DNA of 11,548 nucleotides from Lachnospiraceae bacterium (GTDB taxonomy: Bacteria > Bacillota > Clostridia > Lachnospirales > Lachnospiraceae), in contig CAAGRM010000015.1 in NCBI GenBank assembly GCA_900772675.1, forward strand, positions 1-11,548, read 5' to 3'. The notes under the pieces were generated by a model. That model saw only the letters and a program-made list of their open reading frames with translations, was not told where the DNA came from and ran no database searches. Positions 6,214 through 11,548 of this stretch are shown piece after piece. How positions within the stretch are numbered: the stretch's first letter is position 1; each line of letters begins with the position of its first letter. Position numbers and translations under genes: made by a program.

Positions 6214-6957
6214 ATGATACGGGTTACGGTTTGGAATGAGTTTCAGCATGAGCGGACGCAGGAGAAGGTGAGGGAGATTTATCCGGACGGGATTCATGCC
6301 TGTATTGCAAAGTTTCTGGGAAAAGAGGAGGATTTTTCGATTCGGACGGCTGTGTTTGACGAGAAGGAGCATGGACTTACAGAGGAAGTGCTGACAAATA
6401 CCGATGTGTTGGTGTTCTGGAATCATATGCTGCAGGAGGAATTCTCGGATGATGTAGCCGAACGGGTTCGTCGTCATGTACTGGCCGGCATGGGACTGGT
6501 AGTTCTGCATTCAGGACATTATTCCAAGATTATGCGGAAGCTTCTCGGGACAAGTATGACACTTCGGTGGCGGCATGGGGATCGGGAGAGACTGTTCTGT
6601 ACGTGTCCGACCCATCCGATCGCGCAGGGGATTCCGGCATGGGTGGATATTCCAAAGGAGGAGATGTACGGGGAGTTTTTTGATATTCCAAAGCCGGATG
6701 ATGTGGTGTTTACGGGATGGTTCGCAGGCGGTGAGCTGTTCCGCAGCGGATGCACCTTTACGCGTGGGCTGGGCAAAATTTTCTATTTTCAGCCGGGACA
6801 CGAGGAGTACCCCATTTACCATATGCCGGTGATTCAACAGATTATCAAAAATGGAGTACGCTGGTGCGTTCCTGTAGTACGAAGGCCTGCGCCGCTGGAT
6901 AATGCATGGGTGAATCCATCTACGGAGGAAGTGTATCTTTCTTCACACGAAAAATAG
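6214..6957 (+). CDS. ThuA-domain protein (trehalose utilisation-like)
   Basis: The 247-residue product is covered by a single ThuA domain, which has a class I glutamine-amidotransferase-like fold. Recognisable family blocks are VTVWNEFQHER...YPDGIH (residues 4-28), DVLVFWNHM (64-72), GLVVLHSGHYSKIMRKLLGT (94-113), RWRHGDRERLFCTCPTHPIAQGI (118-140), EEMYGEFFDIP (149-159) and GKIFYFQPGHEEYPIYHMP (187-205). H99 and H102 lie where ThuA proteins keep histidines; no nucleophilic Cys of amidotransferases is present. No signal peptide or membrane segment is visible, so it is probably cytoplasmic. Rhizobial ThuA acts with the oxidoreductase ThuB in trehalose breakdown through a 3-keto sugar; whether this protein uses a similar substrate is inference. 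GAGGGAGG eight bases before the ATG supports the start. It precedes a sugar isomerase/epimerase on the same strand. Confidence 0.92.
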   Translation: MIRVTVWNEFQHERTQEKVREIYPDGIHACIAKFLGKEEDFSIRTAVFDEKEHGLTEEVLTNTDVLVFWNHMLQEEFSDDVAERVRRHVLAGMGLVVLHSGHYSKIMRKLLGTSMTLRWRHGDRERLFCTCPTHPIAQGIPAWVDIPKEEMYGEFFDIPKPDDVVFTGWFAGGELFRSGCTFTRGLGKIFYFQPGHEEYPIYHMPVIQQIIKNGVRWCVPVVRRPAPLDNAWVNPSTEEVYLSSHEK

Positions 6958-7088
6958 CAACTGCAGTTTACTGATATCTGTATCCTGTTTGATTTTTCAG
7001 AATGGGATCTGATTTCACGATAAAAATTATGCTGTAATGTGCCAAAGGAATCCGAGTGCACCTTACAGGAGACAGGAGGAAATGATAG

Positions 7089-7940
7089 ATGAGAAAACTT
7101 TCCGTTTTTTACGAACACATTCTACAGGCGTGTGAGCAGTCCGGTAAGACGATTCCGGAAGTGCTCGCGTTCTGCAGGAAGCAGGGAATTTCGGCTGTTG
7201 AGATGAACTACAGTCTGTTTGCATCAGAAAAAGAGGTCATTGCCTCGATGCTTTCCGATGCGGGGCTGGTGATCAGCTGTATGCATGAAACCTTTGATTT
7301 TTCCCATGATGCGGATCTTGGCAGAGCACAGCAGATGCTCGATACTGCGGCATCGCAGCAGGTTTCTCGCGTACTGTTTGTTGCAGGCACGCTCGAAAAT
7401 GCCGAAGCGGCAGAGCTTGCAGCCTGCAGCAGCACCTATGAGGCAACGAGTACTTTTATGGCCGAAAACAAGTCGGTTCAAAATATCGTACATGCGCTTT
7501 CCTCACTCGCCGAATATGCGGCTTTGCGTGGCGTTACGATTACCTTAGAGGACTTTGACGGTTTTTTACAGCCGTTTGCACGCACATATCCACTGCTCTG
7601 GTTTATGGAGCACGTGCCGGGGCTGCGGTATACGCTTGATATCGGAAATTTTGCTTTCAGCGATGAGGATGTCTCGTATGCTGCCTGGCTTCTGAAGGAT
7701 TATATTGTCCATGTTCACTGTAAGGATCGTGCCGAAAGTCCGCTCGTTCACGGACGTTTCTGCCGTGGCCTTGGTCAGACACCGGCCGGAACGGGATATC
7801 TGCCGATGGCAAGGCTTCTTACGGATTTAGAAGCGCACGATTACGACGGTTATCTCGCCATCGAGCATTTCGATGCGCCGGATCAGTTATCATTCATCGA
7901 ACAGTCCGCAGCGTTTCTGCGCCAGTGGGTTTCCGAATAA
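7089..7940 (+). CDS. Sugar phosphate isomerase/epimerase, xylose-isomerase-like TIM barrel
   Basis: The 283-residue product fits the AP-endonuclease-2/xylose-isomerase-like TIM-barrel family, which includes hydroxypyruvate isomerase, IolE, D-tagatose 3-epimerase and E. coli YcjR. Expected metal ligands are visible at the ends of late strands: E154 (TITLEDFDG), D184 (YTLDIGNF), H210 (VHVHCKD) and E259 (LAIEHF). GRFCRGLGQTPAGTGYLPM (222-240) matches the G-x-G loop typical of the family. AGGAGG at 7074-7079 lies nine bases before the ATG. It begins 131 bases after the ThuA gene with no terminator or clear promoter between, so co-transcription is likely. The substrate cannot be read from the sequence. 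A role on a keto-sugar intermediate alongside ThuA is an inference from context. Confidence 0.9.
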   Translation: MRKLSVFYEHILQACEQSGKTIPEVLAFCRKQGISAVEMNYSLFASEKEVIASMLSDAGLVISCMHETFDFSHDADLGRAQQMLDTAASQQVSRVLFVAGTLENAEAAELAACSSTYEATSTFMAENKSVQNIVHALSSLAEYAALRGVTITLEDFDGFLQPFARTYPLLWFMEHVPGLRYTLDIGNFAFSDEDVSYAAWLLKDYIVHVHCKDRAESPLVHGRFCRGLGQTPAGTGYLPMARLLTDLEAHDYDGYLAIEHFDAPDQLSFIEQSAAFLRQWVSE

Positions 7941-7970
7941 TTCCGCCTCTTTCATAAGCGCTCTGATTGT

Positions 7971-7990
7971 CGGAAAGCTTCGTATTTCCG
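7971..7990. repeat. Small hairpin after the isomerase gene
   Basis: CGGAAA and TTTCCG (6 bp) flank an eight-base loop, 31 bases after the isomerase stop codon. No U-tract follows on the plus strand, so it is not a convincing terminator. The region between the isomerase and asnA lacks any other obvious transcription stop. Confidence 0.45.
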
Positions 7991-8001
7991 GGGAGAAATT
8001 C

Positions 8002-8065
8002 AGCAAGGAAAATATGTAGAAAAAATTCTTTGCTATCTTTGGTTTTTTCGTATCTTTTCCTTGCT
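8002..8065. repeat. 11-bp perfect inverted repeat overlapping the asnA -35 box
   Basis: AGCAAGGAAAA (8002-8012) is the exact reverse complement of TTTTCCTTGCT (8055-8065), with 42 bases between. The right arm contains most of the TTGCTT -35 box of the asnA promoter. Paired half-sites of this type could be an operator bound by one dimer or looped protein. Confidence 0.6.
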
Positions 8066-8088
8066 TTCCAGGGAAAACATGGTAAACT
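8061..8088 (+). promoter_or_regulatory. Sigma-A promoter of asnA
   Basis: TTGCTT (8061-8066) and TAAACT (8083-8088) are separated by 16 bases. The expected start is near 8095, giving a short leader of about 60 bases, too short for a T-box riboswitch. Confidence 0.7.
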
Positions 8089-8154
8089 AAATTTGAAGCT
8101 TTTTGAGAAGGCGTAATTCGAAAAGCAAATCTAAAACAAGAGGGTTTTAAAGTA

Positions 8155-9168
8155 ATGGGAGAAATTATTATTCCGCAGGGTTACAAATCTGCATTAAACC
8201 TCCACGATACACAGGTGGCGATTAAAACAGTAAAGGATTATTTCCAGCATGAGCTGACACATCGTCTGCATCTGCTCCGCGTAACAGCTCCGCTTTTTGT
8301 ACAGCCGGAAACCGGCTTGAATGACAATCTGAATGGCGTAGAACACCCGGTTTCTTTTGAGTTAAAGGATCAGGGTACCAAAAAAACCGCAGAGATCGTT
8401 CAGTCTCTTGCAAAATGGAAACGGTATGCACTTCACAAATATGGCTTCTCCGAGGGAGAAGGCATCTACACCGATATGAACGCCATCCGCCAGGACGAGG
8501 TGACCGACAACATTCACTCCGTTTACGTGGATCAGTGGGACTGGGAAAAAATCATGTCCCCGGAAGAACGCAATCTTGATTTCTTAAAGAGTACCGTAAA
8601 AGATATCTATGAGGCACTGAAAAACACGGAAAAACATATGGCAGACCAGTACGACTACATCGAAACCATTCTGCCGGATGAAATTTTCTTTATCACTTCC
8701 CAGGAGCTCGAGGATCGCTATCCGGATCTGACTCCAAAGGAAAGAGAGTATACGATCACCAAAGAAAAAGGTGCTGTCTTTATTATGCAGATCGGCGGCA
8801 TACTTGCTTCCGGAGAGCGTCAGGACGGACGTTCCCCGGACTACGACGACTGGTCCTTAAACGGCGACCTGATCGTTTATTATCCAGTGCTTGACATCGC
8901 TCTTGAGCTCTCCTCCATGGGAATCCGCGTCAATGCAGATGCTCTCCGCGCCCAGTTAAAGGAATGCGGATGCCAGGCCCGCGCGAAGCTCCCCTTCCAG
9001 AAATCCATTCTGAACGGCACTCTCCCGCAGACAATCGGCGGCGGTATCGGACAGTCCCGTATCTGTATGTTTTTCCTGCGCAAAGCGCACATCGGAGAGG
9101 TACAGTGCTCGGTATGGCCGATGGAGACACGAGAGGTGATGGATGTGATGAATATTCAGCTTCTGTAA
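8155..9168 (+). CDS. asnA: Aspartate-ammonia ligase (AsnA-type asparagine synthetase)
   Basis: AsnA makes asparagine from aspartate, ammonia and ATP, releasing AMP and pyrophosphate; its fold resembles the class II aspartyl-tRNA synthetase core. The 337-residue product is near the E. coli length of 330. Family blocks are visible: IIIPQGYKSALNLHDTQVAI (residues 4-23), APLFVQPETGLNDNLNGVEHPV (45-66), the KWKRYAL and YTDMNAIRQDE blocks (87-93, 105-115) and the C-terminal motif 3-like GGGIGQSRICMFFLRKAHIGEVQ (from residue 295, R302). GAGGG ten bases before the ATG is the likely ribosome site. It has its own promoter and its own terminator, so it is probably a single-gene unit, distinct from the ThuA/isomerase pair upstream. 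Confidence 0.98.
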   Translation: MGEIIIPQGYKSALNLHDTQVAIKTVKDYFQHELTHRLHLLRVTAPLFVQPETGLNDNLNGVEHPVSFELKDQGTKKTAEIVQSLAKWKRYALHKYGFSEGEGIYTDMNAIRQDEVTDNIHSVYVDQWDWEKIMSPEERNLDFLKSTVKDIYEALKNTEKHMADQYDYIETILPDEIFFITSQELEDRYPDLTPKEREYTITKEKGAVFIMQIGGILASGERQDGRSPDYDDWSLNGDLIVYYPVLDIALELSSMGIRVNADALRAQLKECGCQARAKLPFQKSILNGTLPQTIGGGIGQSRICMFFLRKAHIGEVQCSVWPMETREVMDVMNIQLL

Positions 9169-9215
9169 GAAATTCTCTGTCTTTTCTCGAATTTCTGTTC
9201 TTCTTTCAGAACATC

Positions 9216-9265
9216 AAAAAGAAGAATTCCCATGCAGTATTTCCGCACAGGAATTCTTCTTTTTT
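9216..9265 (+). terminator. Rho-independent terminator of asnA
   Basis: Fifteen-base perfect arms (9216-9230 and 9250-9264) flank a 19-base loop, with the last T bases continuing as a U-tract on the plus strand. The A-run on the left gives the opposite strand a U-tract as well, so it may serve both directions. Confidence 0.88.
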
Positions 9266-9277
9266 CTTATTTTTTTC

Positions 9278-9448
9278 TTACATCCACGTAACCTTCGGCA
9301 TTCCGCGAAGATCTGCTTTTACATCACAGGAAAATGTTTCCCCCTCATGGGCCTCTATTACTTTTGCATTTTTTAATCCATCTGGAATTACATACGGTTG
9401 TTTTGCAGCTCTTAACTTTTGCGGTTCTTGATCATCTATATACAGACA
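9278..9448 (-). pseudogene. Possible decayed 3' fragment of an unknown gene
   Basis: The minus strand carries an open frame whose last 50 or so codons read like real protein (DDQEPQKLRAAKQPYVIPDG then LKNAKVIEAHEGETFSCDV, KADLRGMPKVTWM). The frame enters directly from the tuf terminator, and its only ATG upstream (9499) lies beyond that hairpin, so a start codon and ribosome site are missing. It is therefore probably the C-terminal stub of a gene whose 5' part was lost, although chance coding-like sequence is possible. I do not recognise the family. A further terminator (9216-9265) follows it on the minus strand. Confidence 0.4.
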
Positions 9449-9449
9449 G

Positions 9450-9480
9450 AAAAACCCCGGCCGCCTTACGGCGCCGGGGT
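9450..9480 (-). terminator. Rho-independent terminator of tuf
   Basis: On the minus strand ACCCCGG-CGCC pairs with GGCG-GCCGGGGT over a GTAA loop with one bulged base, followed by five T. This very stable G+C stem 66 bases after the tuf stop ends the fusA-tuf transcription unit. Confidence 0.93.
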
Positions 9481-9545
9481 CTCTTACGTTTGAGCACAAG
9501 TATCTTTCGATACAATTATATTTTATTCGAATAGTCTACCGATGA

Positions 9546-10739
9546 TTAGTCGATCAGAGTAGCAACACGGCCTGATCCAACGGTACGGCCACCCTCACGG
9601 ATAGCGAAGGTAAGACCCTGATCCATAGCGATCGGGTGGATCAGTTCGATGGTCATCTCTACGTTATCGCCAGGCATGCACATCTCAGTTCCTTCCGGAA
9701 GAGTGATAACACCTGTTACGTCAGTTGTACGGAAGTAGAACTGCGGACGATAGTTGTTGAAGAATGGAGTATGACGGCCACCCTCGTCTTTGGTCAGAAC
9801 GTATACCTGAGCGGTAAATTTGGTATGGCAGTGAACGGTACCTGGTTTAGCCAGAACCTGTCCTCTTTCGATCTCTGTTCTCTGAACACCACGAAGCAGA
9901 GCACCGATGTTATCACCAGCCTGAGCCTCATCCAGAAGTTTACGGAACATCTCGATACCAGTTACAACTGTTTTCTTGGTCTCTTCTTTCAGACCTGCGA
10001 TTTCAACTTCCTCATTCAGATGAAGAACACCAGCCTCAACACGGCCGGTAGCAACAGTACCACGACCAGTGATGGTGAATACGTCCTCTACAGGCATGAT
10101 GAAGTCTTTATCTGTGTCACGCTGCGGATCCGGGATCCAGCTATCTACTGCATCCATAAGCTCCATGATTTTATCTCCCCATGGGCCAGCCGGATCTTCC
10201 AGAGCTTTCAGAGCAGAACCCTGGATGATCGGAGTGTCATCTCCCGGGAAGTCATACTCGTTCAGCAGCTCACGGATCTCCATGTCTACCAGCTCAAGCA
10301 GCTCTTCGTCGTCTACCATATCGCATTTGTTCATGAATACAACGATGTAAGGTACACCTACCTGACGGGACAGAAGGATGTGCTCTTTTGTCTGAGCCAT
10401 AACACCGTCTGTAGCAGCTACTACAAGGATAGCTCCGTCCATCTGTGCAGCACCAGTGATCATGTTCTTTACATAGTCAGCATGGCCTGGGCAGTCAACG
10501 TGTGCATAGTGTCTTTTCTCTGTCTGATACTCAACGTGTGCAGTAGAGATTGTGATACCACGCTCTCTCTCTTCCGGAGCTTTATCGATATCTTCGAAGT
10601 TCTCAGCAGTGTTTCCTTCTACTCTGGTAGAAAGTACTTTTGTGATAGCTGCGGTCAGAGTTGTTTTACCATGGTCAACGTGGCCGATGGTACCAATGTT
10701 ACAATGCGGTTTTGTTCTTTCAAATTTAGCTTTAGCCAT
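9546..10739 (-). CDS. tuf: Elongation factor Tu
   Basis: EF-Tu carries aminoacyl-tRNA to the ribosome as a GTP complex. The 397-residue product shows all G motifs: GHVDHGKT at residues 19-26 (G1), RGITI with T63 (G2), DCPG at 82-85 (G3), NKCD at 137-140 (G4) and SALK at 175-178 (G5). Domains 2 and 3 follow ([53 protein letters not shown]). AAGGAGG lies ahead of the ATG. It follows fusA on the same strand, as in the str operon, but has a strong promoter of its own in the intergenic space. Codon use is strongly biased toward a small set, fitting high expression. Confidence 0.99.
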   Translation of the reverse strand: MAKAKFERTKPHCNIGTIGHVDHGKTTLTAAITKVLSTRVEGNTAENFEDIDKAPEERERGITISTAHVEYQTEKRHYAHVDCPGHADYVKNMITGAAQMDGAILVVAATDGVMAQTKEHILLSRQVGVPYIVVFMNKCDMVDDEELLELVDMEIRELLNEYDFPGDDTPIIQGSALKALEDPAGPWGDKIMELMDAVDSWIPDPQRDTDKDFIMPVEDVFTITGRGTVATGRVEAGVLHLNEEVEIAGLKEETKKTVVTGIEMFRKLLDEAQAGDNIGALLRGVQRTEIERGQVLAKPGTVHCHTKFTAQVYVLTKDEGGRHTPFFNNYRPQFYFRTTDVTGVITLPEGTEMCMPGDNVEMTIELIHPIAMDQGLTFAIREGGRTVGSGRVATLID

Positions 10740-10833
10740 TTTAAAATGTCCTCCTTAAAATTGCGCCCAGTGGGCTTTTTTGAGACTAAATTGGTGGCAG
10801 GAACCCACCTGAATCGTAAACCTGCTAAGTCTG

Positions 10834-10862
10834 ATTATATTGCATTTCCGTCTTATTTGCAA
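10834..10862 (-). promoter_or_regulatory. Sigma-A promoter of tuf
   Basis: On the minus strand TTGCAA (10857-10862) and a perfect TATAAT (10834-10839) are spaced by 17 bases. The start would be near 10827, giving a leader of roughly 88 bases that includes complementary GGTGG/CCACC and GCCC/GGGC segments before the ribosome site. tuf can therefore be expressed without read-through from fusA. Confidence 0.88.
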
Positions 10863-10891
10863 GGGAAATCTTCGAAAAAGATATACATTCA

Positions 10892-10921
10892 GGCTGTGCA
10901 GCCGGTAAGGACTGCACAACC
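10892..10921 (-). terminator. Hairpin between fusA and tuf (weak terminator or processing site)
   Basis: On the minus strand GGTTGTGCAGTCC pairs with GGCTGCACAGCC over a short loop, giving about 12 pairs including two G-U wobbles that would be mismatches in the plus-strand RNA. It lies 17 bases after the fusA stop. The bases that follow (TGAATGTATATC) are not a proper U-tract, so it may be a leaky terminator or protect the fusA 3' end. Confidence 0.5.
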
Positions 10922-10937
10922 AGTACGTTTTTTCAAA

Positions 10938-11548
10938 TTATTTTGCTTTTGCAGACAGAACTTTTTCCTGTACGTTCTTCGGAACCTGCTCGTATTTATC
11001 AAAGAACATGGAGTAGTTACCACGTCCCTGAGTTTTCGAACGAAGGTCTGTTGCGTAACCGAACATTTCAGCCAGCGGTACGAATCCACGGATCATCTTT
11101 CCGCCGCCGATGTCATCCATACCCTCGATACGACCACGACGGGAGTTGATATCACCGATAACATCACCCATGTAATCTTCCGGAGTGGAAACTTCGACTT
11201 TCATGATAGGCTCAAGAAGAACCGGAGCTCCCTTCTGCATAGCTTCCTTGAATGCCAGAGAACCGGCGATGTGGAATGCCATCTCAGAAGAGTCGACCTC
11301 ATGATAAGATCCGTCATATACGTTTGCATGATCGCCGACTACCGGGAATCCTCCCAGGATACCAGCTTTCATAGCCTCTTCGATACCTTCGCCTACAGCC
11401 GGGATATACTCTTTCGGAATAGCTCCACCGACAACGGTAGATTCGAATTTGTAAATCTCTTCGCCGTTTGCATCCATAGGCTCGAATTTAACTTTACAGT
11501 GACCATACTGTCCACGACCACCAGACTGTTTTGCATACTTGCTGTCTA
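10938..11548 (-). CDS. fusA: Elongation factor G, C-terminal part (cut by the window edge)
   Basis: EF-G is the GTPase that drives translocation of tRNA and mRNA on the ribosome. The window holds the last 202 residues and the TAA stop; the frame is open to the right edge, so the 5' part lies outside. The visible part starts at [20 protein letters not shown], the conserved beginning of domain IV, and runs through [43 protein letters not shown] (domain V) and [20 protein letters not shown]. The GTP-binding domain is not in the window. Position directly upstream of tuf matches the conserved str operon order. Confidence 0.98.
   Translation of the reverse strand, partial: DSKYAKQSGGRGQYGHCKVKFEPMDANGEEIYKFESTVVGGAIPKEYIPAVGEGIEEAMKAGILGGFPVVGDHANVYDGSYHEVDSSEMAFHIAGSLAFKEAMQKGAPVLLEPIMKVEVSTPEDYMGDVIGDINSRRGRIEGMDDIGGGKMIRGFVPLAEMFGYATDLRSKTQGRGNYSMFFDKYEQVPKNVQEKVLSAKAK

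Larger units (their letters stand above)
9169..9545. other. Convergent intergenic region, asnA / tuf
   Basis: The two genes point at one another here. The region holds the asnA terminator (9216-9265), the tuf terminator (9450-9480) and, between them on the minus strand, a coding-like remnant with no credible start codon (9278-9448). Confidence 0.8.

Noticed and set aside
8089..8154. T-box or riboswitch upstream of asnA
   Set aside because: The leader after the promoter is only about 60 bases and has no T-box sequence or terminator hairpin.
9278..9499. A genuine 73-codon protein starting at 9499
   Set aside because: Its first codons would be the stem of the tuf terminator, and there is no ribosome site. 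Only the downstream part looks coding, so it is listed as a possible remnant.
1..11548. CRISPR array, IS element, prophage, toxin-antitoxin or defence genes
   Set aside because: No regularly spaced repeats, transposase, integrase or defence-type motifs were found in any frame. Apart from the ThuA/epimerase pair the genes are ordinary housekeeping.
1..11548. tRNA or rRNA genes
   Set aside because: No GGTTCGA-type T-loop in a cloverleaf context or 16S/23S/5S signature was seen. The TTCGAA near 5526 belongs to the SRP RNA.

Overview
The window looks like a chromosomal housekeeping segment of a low-to-moderate GC Firmicute, most likely a Clostridia/Lachnospiraceae-type anaerobe. The evidence is strong Shine-Dalgarno sites (AGGAGG), consensus sigma-A promoters, a long Bacillus/Clostridium-type SRP RNA with an Alu domain, the dnaX-ybaB-recR block, a group III clostridial phosphofructokinase, AsnA-type asparagine synthetase and a fusA-tuf pair. 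Species cannot be fixed from sequence alone.

Layout. 1-286: an AT-rich intergenic edge with two AT palindromes and a strong terminator. 287-4025 (minus strand): dnaX, ybaB, recR and a LacI-family regulator in one tight directon; ybaB/recR share one base and recR/lacI are one base apart. 4167-5246 (minus): pfkA with its own consensus promoter and a terminator-like hairpin. 5513-5775 (minus): the large SRP RNA with a near-perfect promoter and a terminator. 5776-6213: a 438-base divergent intergenic region holding the SRP promoter and a second promoter facing right, followed by an elaborate nested hairpin and a U-tract. 6214-7940 (plus): a ThuA-domain protein and a TIM-barrel sugar-phosphate isomerase/epimerase. 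8155-9168 (plus): asnA with its own promoter overlapped by an 11-bp inverted repeat. 9169-9545: convergent region with terminators for asnA and tuf and a decayed coding-like stretch. 9546-10739 (minus): tuf with its own promoter. 10938-11548 (minus): the 3' end of fusA, running off the window.

How the genes work together. SRP RNA, DnaX, YbaB/EbfC and RecR form the ancient scr-dnaX-ybaB-recR neighbourhood of Firmicutes (protein targeting, clamp loading, nucleoid binding and recombinational repair). Here pfkA is inserted after the SRP RNA, and a sugar-type transcription regulator is attached to the 3' end. EF-G and EF-Tu are the translation elongation pair of the str operon. The ThuA/epimerase pair is the only accessory-looking part and probably handles an oxidised or keto-sugar intermediate. 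Its long structured leader is the best candidate for something undescribed. I found no mobile element, CRISPR array, phage gene or defence system, and I do not claim one.
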